DNA of 64,000 bases from Microvirga terrestris (GTDB taxonomy: Bacteria > Pseudomonadota > Alphaproteobacteria > Rhizobiales > Beijerinckiaceae). Where the stretch lies: positions 1 to 64,000 of the forward strand of contig NZ_JADQDN010000011.1 of the NCBI RefSeq assembly GCF_015694425.1. The letters are read 5' to 3'. The notes under the pieces are model-generated. The model worked only from the letters and a program-made list of their open reading frames with translations, had not been told where the DNA came from and made no database searches. Within the stretch, counting starts at the first letter, position 1, and the number at the start of each line of letters is the position of its first letter. The translations under genes were made by a program, and so were the position numbers. Below, one piece after another: positions 9,647 to 19,990 of this stretch.

Positions 9647-10960
9647 TCAGGTCCGCGCCTTCAACCAGCCCTCGACCGTCTCTATCAGAGCCTCTCGAGC
9701 AGCCTCGTTCTCGACGAACTCCAGCGCCTCACCCAGGAAGGCCTGAACCAGGAGCCTTTCGGCCTCCTTCTTCGGCAGGCCGCGGGCCATGAGGTAGAAC
9801 AGGAGGTCCTCATCGAGCTGGCCGCAGGTGGCCCCGTGGGCGCATTGCACGTCGTCGGCGAAAATTTCAAGTTCCGGCTTGTTGTTCATCGAGCCACCCT
9901 CCTCCAGGAGGAGCGCTGCCGACATCATGCGGCCGTCGGTCTTCTGGGCATGATGCGGGACGATGATCTTGCCCTGGAAGACGCCGGTCGCCTCGTTGTC
10001 GATGACGGTCTTGAACAGCTCGCGGCTCTCGCAATGGGGAGCGGCATGCTCGACCACGAGGGTCGAGTCGGCGTGCTGCACGCCTTTCAGCATCGTCGCG
10101 CCGTTGACGCGCAGGTTCGTGTTCTCACCATCGAGAACGGCGAAGACCTGGTGCCGCGAAGTGGCCGAACCGGCCACCACGTTGATGCTGTTGAACAAAG
10201 CGTCCCCGCCGATCCTGGCGGCAAGCGTGGAGAGGGCCAGCGCCTTGTCGCCCTCGGCATTGATGCGGACATGCTGCACATTGGTGCGATCGCCTGCGAT
10301 CATCTCGATCACGTCGTTGGGCTGGTGGTTTGCTCCATCGGTGCTTTCGTGTGTTTCAAGCAGGGTCACCGAAGCGCCCTCCTCCACGACCACGAGGATG
10401 CGGGTCGCGGTGGCGACCGCCGAAGCCGCAGATGTGACAAAGCGCAGGTGAACCGGCATCTCGACCGGTCCTGCGATCCGGATCATCACCCCGTCGGCCA
10501 TGAAGGACGTGTTGAGTTGGTAGACCGGATTGTCGTTGGCCCACGGAACCGGACTCAGGCGGGCGAGCCAGTCATGGTTCTCGGCCAGAGCCTCGGCCAG
10601 CGGCACAATCTCGACATTCTCGGGCAGATTGTGGAAGTCCACTGCCTCGCGCACGAAGTGACCGTTCACGAACGGCACCTGCAGCGCCTTGACGCTCGCA
10701 AGGGCTTTTGCGCCTGCCAGGGCTGCCCTGGCCTCGTCCGCAGCGGGAACACCGGCGAACGGCGCGATCTCGCGCATCATGGCGCGCAGGTCGGTGTACT
10801 TGAACTCCTCGACCCGGCGGTGCGGGAGACCGCGCTGGGTGAATTGCTCGAAGGCCTGGGCACGCGACTCGGCCTGACCCGGCAGACTGGTCTTCGCGCT
10901 CTCGAAAGCCTGCGCCAGCGCGGTTTCCGCCGGCGTCTTCATGAGGGTGACGTCAGCCAT
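9647..10960 (-). CDS. sufD: SufD, Fe-S scaffold subunit
   Basis: A 437-residue SufD, partner of SufB and SufC in the SufBC2D scaffold. Visible signatures are HRRVEEFKYTDLRAMM near the N-terminus, the beta-helix core, FKTVIDNEATGVFQGKIIVPHHAQKTDGRMMS and the C-terminal FADDVQCAHGATCGQLDEDLLFYLMARGLPKKEAERLLVQAF. ATG at 10960 follows the sufC stop by a single base, which implies translational coupling; the longer upstream frame overlaps sufC and was discarded. Confidence 0.95.
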   Translation of the reverse strand: MADVTLMKTPAETALAQAFESAKTSLPGQAESRAQAFEQFTQRGLPHRRVEEFKYTDLRAMMREIAPFAGVPAADEARAALAGAKALASVKALQVPFVNGHFVREAVDFHNLPENVEIVPLAEALAENHDWLARLSPVPWANDNPVYQLNTSFMADGVMIRIAGPVEMPVHLRFVTSAASAVATATRILVVVEEGASVTLLETHESTDGANHQPNDVIEMIAGDRTNVQHVRINAEGDKALALSTLAARIGGDALFNSINVVAGSATSRHQVFAVLDGENTNLRVNGATMLKGVQHADSTLVVEHAAPHCESRELFKTVIDNEATGVFQGKIIVPHHAQKTDGRMMSAALLLEEGGSMNNKPELEIFADDVQCAHGATCGQLDEDLLFYLMARGLPKKEAERLLVQAFLGEALEFVENEAAREALIETVEGWLKART

Positions 10961-10961
10961 G

Positions 10962-11714
10962 TTATGCGGCCTCGCTGTCCCGGTAATCGGCATAGCCGTT
11001 GGCCTCGAGCTCGAGCGCCAGTTCCTTGCCGCCCGTCTTCACGATGCGGCCGGACGACATGACATGCACCGTATCGGGCACGATGTAGTTCAGCAGCCGC
11101 TGGTAGTGAGTGATGACGAGGAAGGCGCGGTCGGACGACCGGAGCGCATTCACGCCCTCGGACACGATGCGAAGGGCGTCGATGTCGAGGCCGGAATCGG
11201 TCTCGTCCAGGATGCAGAAGGACGGCTGGAGCAGCGCCATCTGCAGGATCTCCATGCGCTTCTTCTCGCCGCCGGAGAAGCCGACGTTCAGGGCGCGCTT
11301 GAGCATGTCCTTCGGGATCTCGAGCTGGGTGGCGGCGGCGTTCACGCGCTTGATGAAGTCCGGCGTGGTCAGCTCTGCCTCCCCACGCGCCTTGCGCTGG
11401 GCATTCAGGGTAGCCTTCAGAAAGGTCATCGAGGCAACGCCAGGGATCTCCAGCGGGTACTGGAAGGCCAGGAACACGCCCGCGGCGGCGCGCTGATCCG
11501 GCTCCATCTCCAGCACGTTCTCACCGTTGAGGAGAATCTCGCCGTCGAGCACTTCGTAGTCCTCCTTGCCGGCGATTACATAGGACAGGGTCGACTTACC
11601 GGAGCCGTTCGGCCCCATGATGGCGGCGACCTCGCCCTTGTTCACGGTGAGGTTGAGGCCGTTGAGAATGCGCTTGTCCTCGATCTGGACAATGAGGTTC
11701 TTAATTTCGAGCAT
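10962..11714 (-). CDS. sufC: SufC, Fe-S assembly ATPase
   Basis: A 250-residue ABC-type ATPase without membrane domains. Walker A is GPNGSGKST (residues 34-42), the signature is [11 protein letters not shown] and Walker B is [16 protein letters not shown]. It drives conformational change of the SufBC2D complex for cluster assembly. It starts with ATG at 11714. A palindromic repeat element lies between it and sufB. Confidence 0.96.
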   Translation of the reverse strand: MLEIKNLIVQIEDKRILNGLNLTVNKGEVAAIMGPNGSGKSTLSYVIAGKEDYEVLDGEILLNGENVLEMEPDQRAAAGVFLAFQYPLEIPGVASMTFLKATLNAQRKARGEAELTTPDFIKRVNAAATQLEIPKDMLKRALNVGFSGGEKKRMEILQMALLQPSFCILDETDSGLDIDALRIVSEGVNALRSSDRAFLVITHYQRLLNYIVPDTVHVMSSGRIVKTGGKELALELEANGYADYRDSEAA

Positions 11715-11730
11715 TGTTGAATTCCATTCG

Positions 11731-11827
11731 CGTCATCCCGGACGGCTGAAAGCCGATCCGGGATCGTTATCCGAGTTAAACTGGTTTCGCGATCCCGGCT
11801 CTTCGCTCCGCGACGTCCGGGATGACG
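11731..11827. repeat. Double-hairpin repeat (GTCATCCCGG...CCGGGATGAC) between sufB and sufC
   Basis: Outer arms CGTCATCCCGGAC (11731-11743) and GTCCGGGATGACG (11815-11827) are perfectly complementary. Alternatively two hairpins form, each with ATCCCGG paired to CCGGGAT. The same GTC-hairpin-stem-hairpin-GAC layout occurs at 35781, 37111 and 38150. It occupies nearly the whole 121-base sufB-sufC gap. Confidence 0.85.
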
Positions 11828-11835
11828 TTTGTTCA

Positions 11836-13308
<1,473 letters not shown>

Positions 13309-13377
13309 CTGTCTCTCCCACCGCTCACGGCTTCAAGGACCGCGGGTTGATGACGTGGAATGCGAGAGCGAGGCCGT

Positions 13378-14550
13378 TCAGGCCGCACTCGCCTTCCGCT
13401 TATATAAGGTGCCGACAACCCTTTCGCACGCCTCCGCAAAGCGGATCACGTCCTCTTTCGTGGTCGACCACCCCAAACTCACGCGCAAAACGCCCTTAGA
13501 GAGGGCCGGCTCCACGCCCATGGCGTCGAGCACATGCGACCGCTTGACCTTTCCGGACGAGCAGGCCGAACCGGAAGACAGGGCAACCCCTGCCAGATCG
13601 AACGCGATCAATGCCGTTTCGGCCTTGAGGCCGGGTATGGCAAAGGCGAAGGTATTAGGCAACCGCTCAGCTTGCGCGCCCACAACAACCGCATCCGGCG
13701 CGATCCGGCGGACCAGAGCCTCTGCCTCGTCACGCAGGGTCCGAAGCCGTTCGGCCTCTCGCTCCAGCGCGCCTGAGGCTATCTCGGCCGCAGTTCCAAA
13801 GCCCGCGATGGCCGCCACATTCTCGGTGCCCGCCCTAAAACCCTTCTCCTGTCCACCGCCCCGGATCAGCCGCTCGGCGATCTCGAACTGGTCGGAAGCG
13901 AGAACCACCGCGCCGATTCCCTTCGGCCCGCCGATCTTGTGGGCCGAAAGCGTGAGCACATCGATGCCCAGTTCAGTCATGTCGACCGGTATCTTCCCGG
14001 CGGCCTGGACCGCATCGGTGTGGATCAAACCGCCATGCTCATGAACGAGACGGGCCGCCTCGGCCACGGGTTGGAGCACGCCAGTCTCATTGTTGGCCAA
14101 CTGGACGGAGATCAGGACATGCTCGTCGCCAGCCTCCCGGAGGCGGGCTTCGAGCCAAGCCAGATCGAGGATTCCGTTGGAATCGACGGGGAGGATCTCG
14201 ACAGCGTCTGAGGAGAACCTATGCCCGTTGAGCACGCAAGGGTGCTCGGCAGCGCCCAGGAGGAGCCGGGTGCATCCCGGCTTGCCGAGGCGCCGGAAGC
14301 CCGGTGTCAGAACGAGGTTGGCGGCCTCAGTGCCCCCGCTGGTGAAGACAACGTTTTTCGCTCTCGCGCCGACGAGGCGGGCCACCTGCTCCCGTGCCCT
14401 CTCGATCTCGGCCCGGGCGGCGCGGCCCTCGGCATGAACCGAGGAGGCATTTCCGGGAAGCTGAAAGGCGCGCAGCACGGCCTCGGCAACCTCCGGCCGC
14501 AGGGGCGATGTCGCGTTATGGTCGAGATATGTGCGCTGGCCTGCCGCCAT
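13378..14550 (-). CDS. Cysteine desulfurase, IscS/NifS type, first gene of the suf operon
   Basis: A 390-residue group I cysteine desulfurase. It has YLDHNATSPLRPEV at the N-terminus, AEHPCVLN, the PLP lysine K205 in SAHKIGGPKG, and the catalytic cysteine C330 in the flexible loop SSGSACSSGKVKRSH. It is distinct from SufS downstream, so the operon encodes two sulfur donors, an arrangement known in rhizobia. ATG at 14550 is chosen because homologous proteins begin about here; no strong Shine-Dalgarno is seen and a GTG five codons upstream is an alternative. The leader carries an Irr-type operator about 130 bases upstream. Confidence 0.9.
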   Translation of the reverse strand: MAAGQRTYLDHNATSPLRPEVAEAVLRAFQLPGNASSVHAEGRAARAEIERAREQVARLVGARAKNVVFTSGGTEAANLVLTPGFRRLGKPGCTRLLLGAAEHPCVLNGHRFSSDAVEILPVDSNGILDLAWLEARLREAGDEHVLISVQLANNETGVLQPVAEAARLVHEHGGLIHTDAVQAAGKIPVDMTELGIDVLTLSAHKIGGPKGIGAVVLASDQFEIAERLIRGGGQEKGFRAGTENVAAIAGFGTAAEIASGALEREAERLRTLRDEAEALVRRIAPDAVVVGAQAERLPNTFAFAIPGLKAETALIAFDLAGVALSSGSACSSGKVKRSHVLDAMGVEPALSKGVLRVSLGWSTTKEDVIRFAEACERVVGTLYKRKASAA

Positions 14551-14679
14551 AGCTGCCGTGAGCCTCACGAAATTCTTGCAATCGACCTGGGTTGCCGTGC
14601 TAAAGCACCGCAACCACATCTGTCCGATGTCTCGTCCGAGGGTGGAAGCCGCCCGGATAAAATGAAACATTGGAACAAT

Positions 14680-14694
14680 TTAGAACTATTCTAA
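14680..14694 (-). promoter_or_regulatory. Irr box / iron control element upstream of the suf operon
   Basis: The 15-mer TTAGAACTATTCTAA is a perfect TTAGAA-N3-TTCTAA palindrome, the consensus of the Irr iron control element in Hyphomicrobiales. It begins at the start of transcription predicted from the -35/-10 pair at 14729-14701 on the minus strand. That position fits repression by Irr, a Fur-family regulator that senses heme and iron status. Irr itself is not encoded in this window. Confidence 0.8.
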
Positions 14695-14700
14695 GGGTTC

Positions 14701-14729
14701 TTTTATGAGGATCCGCAGCCTGGAGTCAA
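14701..14729 (-). promoter_or_regulatory. Candidate sigma-70 promoter of the suf operon
   Basis: Read on the minus strand, TTGACT (14729-14724) and ATAAAA (14706-14701) are separated by 17 bases. Predicted transcription starts near 14694, at the edge of the Irr box, giving a leader of about 145 bases before iscS. Confidence 0.6.
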
Positions 14730-14784
14730 GGCTGTCACGGGTTTTCCCTCTCCCAACGGGGAGGTGAGCAAGAGGTTCGCGTTC

Positions 14785-15441
14785 ATGCCTGAAGTCATCT
14801 TTACGGGTCCTGCCGGTCGCATCGAAGGACGCTATCAGCCTGCCAAGGAAAAAGGCGCTCCCATCGCCATCATCCTGCACCCGCACCCGCAGTTCGGCGG
14901 GACGATGAACAATCAGATCGTCTACAACCTGTACTATGACTTCGCGAAGCGCGGCTTCTCGGTGCTGCGGTTCAACTTCCGCGGCGTCGGTCGCAGCCAG
15001 GGAGCCTTCGACCACGGCCAGGGCGAACTGTCCGACGCAGCAGCTGCCCTCGATTGGGCCCAGGCCATGAACCCGGACGCCCGCGCGTGCTGGATCGCCG
15101 GTGTGTCCTTCGGTGCCTGGATCGGCATGCAGCTCCTCATGCGCCGTCCGGAGATCGAAGGCTTCATCTCGATCGCCGCCATGGCGAACCGCTACGACTT
15201 CTCGTTTCTCGCCCCCTGCCCGTCCTCGGGCCTTTTCGTTCACGGCTCGGAAGACCGCGTCGCTCCGGTCAAGGACGTAGTCAGCGTCATCGAGAAGGTG
15301 AAGACCCAGAAGGGCGTGAAGCTCGAACACGCGGTCATCGAGGGCGCCAACCACTTCTTCGACGGCCGGGTCGATGAACTGATGGTGTCCGTCGACGAAT
15401 ATCTCGACAAGCGGCTCGGCACGGCAGAAGTAGCTGCTTAG
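14785..15441 (+). CDS. Alpha/beta hydrolase (COG2945-like)
   Basis: A 218-residue alpha/beta hydrolase of the small dienelactone-hydrolase-like group. HPHPQFGGTMNNQ carries the oxyanion region, FNFRGVGRSQG follows, the nucleophile lies in AGVSFGAWIG, the acid is in FVHGSEDRVAPV and the histidine in IEGANHFFDGR. ATG at 14785 is preferred; GTG at 14764 is possible but adds seven atypical residues. The gene is divergent from the suf operon, so its upstream region lies next to the suf promoter and Irr box. Substrate unknown. Confidence 0.85.
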   Translation: MPEVIFTGPAGRIEGRYQPAKEKGAPIAIILHPHPQFGGTMNNQIVYNLYYDFAKRGFSVLRFNFRGVGRSQGAFDHGQGELSDAAAALDWAQAMNPDARACWIAGVSFGAWIGMQLLMRRPEIEGFISIAAMANRYDFSFLAPCPSSGLFVHGSEDRVAPVKDVVSVIEKVKTQKGVKLEHAVIEGANHFFDGRVDELMVSVDEYLDKRLGTAEVAA

Positions 15442-15462
15442 GAGCCTCTAACTTTTCACAAG

Positions 15463-15504
15463 AAAAAGGGCGCCGACATTCGATCTGTCAGCGCCCCTTT
15501 TGTT
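15463..15504. terminator. Bidirectional intrinsic terminator
   Basis: A-rich arm AAAAAGGGCGCCGACA pairs with TGTCAGCGCCCCTTTT around a short loop, with A and T tracts on both sides. It lies between the convergent alpha/beta hydrolase and the M10 protease and can serve both. Confidence 0.85.
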
Positions 15505-15534
15505 TGACCCAGATTTCAGAAGTTGCTGCTGACC

Positions 15535-18480
15535 TTACACGAGCAGGAAGTTCAAGTGTGTCAGTGCCATGTTTCTCGAGATATCGGCAAACTTGATTTG
15601 GACCCCATTTCCCACACCATCTGCATCGTAGAACAGCTCACCGGTCGCGCTGTTGTAGATGATCTGGCTGTATTGCGTAGTCGCACGGCTTCCGATGCTG
15701 AAGTTCCACTCCACGAGACCGCCCGAGTTGTACGAACCGAGGCCAGCAAACACTCGGCCATCCAACTCGATCTTGTCCTCTGAGACACTGAAATCTACGA
15801 TCATATCGACATTGGACGGGCCAAGTGCCGTGTCGAACCGGAAGCGATCCGCACCGGCAGCACCAATGAGATAGTCGGAACCAGTACCACCAGAAAGCGT
15901 ATCGCCGCCTTCACCTCCGTGGATATGATCGTTGCCGCCACGGCCCTGCAACAGGTCAGTTCCCTCGAGACCTGAGAGTGCGTTGCCGCTCTCGTCACCT
16001 TTCAGTGCATCGCCGAAAGTCGAACCCTGAAGGGCGTGGATAGACTCAAAATAATCGCCAGCCGCTTCTCCGGTATTGGCACCGCGATTAGCAAGATCTA
16101 CGGTCACGCCCGAGTTGGCATCGATGTACGAGGCCCAGTCGAAACCGCCGCCGCCCACGAGTGTATCGGCTCCGACACCACCGTTGAGGATGTCATCGCT
16201 GCCACCGCCATTCAGATAATCGTTGCCACCACGGCCATGCAAAACGTCGGTGCCATCAAGGCCGGATAGCGCATTGCCGTTGCCATCGCCTGCGAGTGAA
16301 TCGCCATAGTTCGAACCCTGCAGCGCTTCGATCTCGATAAAGCCGTCGCCTGCAGCCTCACCGGAGTTGACACCCCAATTAACTAGATCCACGCGCACAC
16401 CGGAGGTCGCTTCAGCGTATGATGCCCAATCAAATCCTTCTCCGCCCACCAGCACGTCGGCACCCAGGCCGCCACGCAAAATGTCGTCCGAACCCAAACC
16501 ATAAAGAATGTTGTTCTTGGCATCGCCGGTTAGGATATCGGTAGACGCGGTGCCAGCGACATTCTCGATGCCGTCATAAGTATCGCCCACAGCCTCACCA
16601 GAATTAAACTGAGGCTTCGCAAGATTGACCGTTACACCCTGGCCATTGACAGAGTTGTAAGCCACCATGTCGCCGAGACCCGCGCCACCGATCAGAAGGT
16701 CGGCACCGGCGCCACCATTGAGAATATCGTCACCCTCGCCACCTTCCAAGGTATCGTTACCGGCACGACCGGTGAGGATGTCATTTCCGCCGAGGCCGGC
16801 TAACGCATTGCCTAGAGAGCTGGAATCTCCAGCTAAGTGATCCGCATGGTTCGAGCCCTGCAATCCGCGGATCTCGATATAGGTATCGCCTGCAGCTTCA
16901 CCTGTGTTCAACGCGTTGTTCGCAAGGTCGGCTACCACGCCGGAAGTTGCTTCCATGTACGACGCCCAGTTGAAGCCTTCTCCGCCCACCAGAACGTCGG
17001 CACCTAGCCCTCCGCGCAGGACGTCATCGGAGCCGAGGCCGTAAAGAATGTTGTTCTTGGTGTCGCCAATCAGCACATCCCCAAAAGCCGTGCCGGCCAC
17101 GTTCTCAATGCCGTTGTAGGTGTCGCCCGCAGCCTCGCCCGTGTTGAATTGCGGGTTGGCCAGATTGACTGTGATGCCTTGCCCATTCGTTGAGCCATAA
17201 GCCACCATGTCGCCGAGACCGGCGCCGCCGTTCAAGCGGTCAGCGCCAGATCCGCTATAGAGAATGTCATCGCCAGCACCACCATCAAGGGTATCGTTGC
17301 CGGCACCACCGGTCAGGATGTCATCTCCATTCCGTCCTTCAAGAATATTGGCAGCCTGATTGCCCAGAATTTTATCATTGCCGGTTCCGCCAATAGCATT
17401 TTCGATCAGAGAGCGAGTATCGCCATTGTAAAGGAACGGATTGTAAACATTCCCCTTAACCGTTGCGCCGGAAGAGTTCTTCTTTGCCAGTTGCTCATCG
17501 GAAAAGCGTGAAGATCCACCAGGCGTGAGATCAATCAATGCATTACCGCTGTACTTCGACATATCGTAGGTGTCGATGCCGCCGCCATCCCAGAGCGTCA
17601 GGAAGATGAAACCGCCGGAGGCCTCCCCGAGACTCACCCCATTGACGTAGGTCTCACCCGAATCCGGACGCCAGCTGTAAATCGTATTGCCGCTATTCGT
17701 GGTGAAATCAGCGCCGTACATGGCCTGCAAGGCAGCAATGTCATACTGCATGAAAGACTGCGGGCGATTTGTCGTCTCATTGTATGACATCACCGTGTAC
17801 TCGGTGGTGTCGCGAGCCTCCGACATCCTGGGAATTCCGTCCGCATGGTCGTGGCTATGCTTCATACCGAGCGCATGCCCTAATTCATGCATGGCCAGAA
17901 AATAGGAGTGGCTTCCCTTTTTGTAGTTTACCGAATCTCCGGTAGTCAGCCATGTATCGCCACTGTAGACGGGAACACCCGGATAATAGCCGTGGCTACG
18001 TGTAATGACATTCCCAGGGTCGAAGCCTGCGATTTGGATCTTGGCATTACCGCGGCCTGAATAGACAATTCCAGTATTTACATATCCGGCAACAACCACA
18101 TCCATGATGTTCCGGATGCCGTTTTCAGCCTGGACAGACAGGCGCTCGAACCCGTCCGCACTCGGATTGATGAGTTCATAGTCAGACCGGTGATCCGGCA
18201 TCGAGTAGGTAATCGTCGATCCGCTCCACTTGGAGCCTGCCATCAGGGCGTTGACATCATTATCGGCGTGCTTCGGTAGAAAATATTGAACGCTTCCGAA
18301 AGACCATGAAGGGAAGACCGTTCCCATGGCTGCAAAAAATTTTAATGGAAGGCCCGAAACATTGTCGCTTAGCCAGTTCCAAGCGGAATCGATCTGATCG
18401 CCAAACCAGTCCCCAATATCTTCTACCTTGTCGACAACCCACTGACCAGCGGATCTAAAGGCATCTGAAACCCAGGACAT
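15535..18480 (-). CDS. Serralysin-like M10 metalloprotease with long RTX region
   Basis: A 981-residue secreted zinc metalloprotease. The N-terminal 70 residues hold an amphipathic, tryptophan-rich stretch and no Sec signal. The catalytic domain carries H198-E-L-G-H202-ALGMK-H208 (HExxHxxGxxH) and the Met-turn YTVMSY. From about residue 340 there are many GGxGxDxLxG calcium-binding repeats and two 180-residue duplicated modules, ending in a hydrophobic NFLLV tail typical of type I secretion substrates. It is much longer than classical serralysins (about 480 residues). No ABC exporter, membrane fusion protein or TolC is in the window. ATG at 18480 is followed by MSWVSDAFRS. Confidence 0.9.
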   Translation of the reverse strand: MSWVSDAFRSAGQWVVDKVEDIGDWFGDQIDSAWNWLSDNVSGLPLKFFAAMGTVFPSWSFGSVQYFLPKHADNDVNALMAGSKWSGSTITYSMPDHRSDYELINPSADGFERLSVQAENGIRNIMDVVVAGYVNTGIVYSGRGNAKIQIAGFDPGNVITRSHGYYPGVPVYSGDTWLTTGDSVNYKKGSHSYFLAMHELGHALGMKHSHDHADGIPRMSEARDTTEYTVMSYNETTNRPQSFMQYDIAALQAMYGADFTTNSGNTIYSWRPDSGETYVNGVSLGEASGGFIFLTLWDGGGIDTYDMSKYSGNALIDLTPGGSSRFSDEQLAKKNSSGATVKGNVYNPFLYNGDTRSLIENAIGGTGNDKILGNQAANILEGRNGDDILTGGAGNDTLDGGAGDDILYSGSGADRLNGGAGLGDMVAYGSTNGQGITVNLANPQFNTGEAAGDTYNGIENVAGTAFGDVLIGDTKNNILYGLGSDDVLRGGLGADVLVGGEGFNWASYMEATSGVVADLANNALNTGEAAGDTYIEIRGLQGSNHADHLAGDSSSLGNALAGLGGNDILTGRAGNDTLEGGEGDDILNGGAGADLLIGGAGLGDMVAYNSVNGQGVTVNLAKPQFNSGEAVGDTYDGIENVAGTASTDILTGDAKNNILYGLGSDDILRGGLGADVLVGGEGFDWASYAEATSGVRVDLVNWGVNSGEAAGDGFIEIEALQGSNYGDSLAGDGNGNALSGLDGTDVLHGRGGNDYLNGGGSDDILNGGVGADTLVGGGGFDWASYIDANSGVTVDLANRGANTGEAAGDYFESIHALQGSTFGDALKGDESGNALSGLEGTDLLQGRGGNDHIHGGEGGDTLSGGTGSDYLIGAAGADRFRFDTALGPSNVDMIVDFSVSEDKIELDGRVFAGLGSYNSGGLVEWNFSIGSRATTQYSQIIYNSATGELFYDADGVGNGVQIKFADISRNMALTHLNFLLV
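16150..17229 (-). repeat. Two tandem 540-bp modules in the RTX region of the M10 protease
   Basis: The string GCCACCATGTCGCCGAGACC occurs at both 17201 and 16661, exactly 540 bases (180 codons) apart, and surrounding codons match over most of each unit. Each unit codes for GGAGLGDMVAY...NGIENVAGT, a LYGLGSDD RTX block and an ASYxEATSGV...NTGEAAGD segment. A third, partial copy (about 97 codons) containing ASYIDANSGV follows toward the C-terminus. Boundaries are approximate. Confidence 0.75.
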
Positions 18481-18723
18481 AGAAGCACCTTAATTTAATA
18501 ATGTTACATTAACATAATCTATGGCCCAGCTTTGTCAACGTCGCCCCTTTTGTCTAGGAACATAATCTTACTAATGAGGCAAGTTTGCCTGCTAGTTCGG
18601 CTTACTGACAAGCTCTTGAAGGAAGATACACTTGCCGGATCTCTGATGAAACTGAGTGAAATCCCGCTACGAAGCTGCTAGAGGGTCGCCCTATCCGAGG
18701 TCAAGACAGACGAGAGAGACGCG

Positions 18724-19986
18724 ATGAACGCGCCGAAATCCGATTTTCTGAAGGTGCTCACCGAGCGGGGCTTCATTCACCAGACCTCGGATTTTGAGGG
18801 GGTTGATACCGCTGCCCTCGAGAGCCGACTGATGACCTATGTCGGGTATGATTGCACGGGCCCGTCGCTACATGTCGGGCATCTTCTGTCCATCATGATG
18901 CTGCACTGGCTTCAGAAGACCGGGGCCGGAAAGCCCATCACCCTCATGGGTGGCGGCACGACCCGGGTGGGCGATCCCTCGGGCAAGGATGAAAGCCGCA
19001 AGCTTCTGACCGTCGAGCAGATCGAGGCCAACAAGGACAGCATCAAGACGGCTTTCTCGCGCTTCATCCGCTTCGGCGACAGCAAAACCGATGCCACGAT
19101 GGTCGACAATGCCGAGTGGCTGACCAAGCTCAATTACATCGAGTTTCTGCGCGACGTGGGCCGACACTTTTCGGTCAACCGCATGCTGTCCTTCGACAGC
19201 GTGAAGTTGCGCCTCGACCGGGAGCACGAGCTTTCGTTCCTGGAATTCAACTACATGATCCTCCAGGCCTACGACTTCGTGGAGCTGAACAAGCGCTACG
19301 GCTGCATCCTGCAGATGGGCGGCTCGGACCAGTGGGGCAATATCGTCAACGGCATCGATCTCGGCCGCCGCCTCGGCACACCGCAACTCTACGCCGTGAC
19401 CTGCCCTCTCCTGACGACCGCGTCCGGCGCCAAGATGGGCAAGACGGCCTCCGGGGCAGTGTGGCTCAACGCGGACATGCTGAGCCCGTACGATTACTGG
19501 CAGTTCTGGCGCAACACCGAGGATGCGGATGTGGGTCGCTTCCTCAAGCTCTTCACCATCCTGACTATGGACGAGATCGCCAGACTGGAGGCTCTTCAAG
19601 GCGCCGATATCAACGAGGCGAAGAAGGTTCTCGCAACGGAAGCAACTGCCCTCCTCCATGGTCGCGAGGCGGCAGATTTGGCAGCGGAAACCGCCCGCAA
19701 GACCTTCGAGCAGGGTGCGCTGGCGGAAAGCCTGCCGACCGTCGAAATTCCGTCCAATGTGCTCGAAGGCGGGCTTGGCGTGCTGGCGGCCTTCGGACCT
19801 GACTACGCCAAGCTGGTGCCGTCATCGAGCGAAGCCCGCCGGCAGGTCAAAAGCGGCGGTCTCAGGGTAAACGATCAAGCCGTGTCGGATGAGCGCGGCA
19901 CCCTGAGCTTGTCGGACGTCACGGCCGAGGGCGTGATCAAATTGTCCTTCGGTAAAAAGAAGCACGTGCTCCTGCGCGCTGTATAA
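18724..19986 (+). CDS. tyrS: Tyrosyl-tRNA synthetase
   Basis: A 420-residue class I aminoacyl-tRNA synthetase charging tRNA-Tyr in the cytoplasm. The HIGH-type motif is H50-V-G-H53 in [15 protein letters not shown], tyrosine-binding sequence [10 protein letters not shown] and GGSDQWGNI follow, and the KMSKS motif appears as KMGKT near residue 237. The C-terminal 65 residues are an S4-like RNA-binding domain ([20 protein letters not shown]). ATG at 18724 has GAGAGACGCG just upstream. It is convergent with the AsmA-like gene, 4 bases apart at their stops. Confidence 0.97.
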   Translation: MNAPKSDFLKVLTERGFIHQTSDFEGVDTAALESRLMTYVGYDCTGPSLHVGHLLSIMMLHWLQKTGAGKPITLMGGGTTRVGDPSGKDESRKLLTVEQIEANKDSIKTAFSRFIRFGDSKTDATMVDNAEWLTKLNYIEFLRDVGRHFSVNRMLSFDSVKLRLDREHELSFLEFNYMILQAYDFVELNKRYGCILQMGGSDQWGNIVNGIDLGRRLGTPQLYAVTCPLLTTASGAKMGKTASGAVWLNADMLSPYDYWQFWRNTEDADVGRFLKLFTILTMDEIARLEALQGADINEAKKVLATEATALLHGREAADLAAETARKTFEQGALAESLPTVEIPSNVLEGGLGVLAAFGPDYAKLVPSSSEARRQVKSGGLRVNDQAVSDERGTLSLSDVTAEGVIKLSFGKKKHVLLRAV

Positions 19987-19990
19987 GTCC

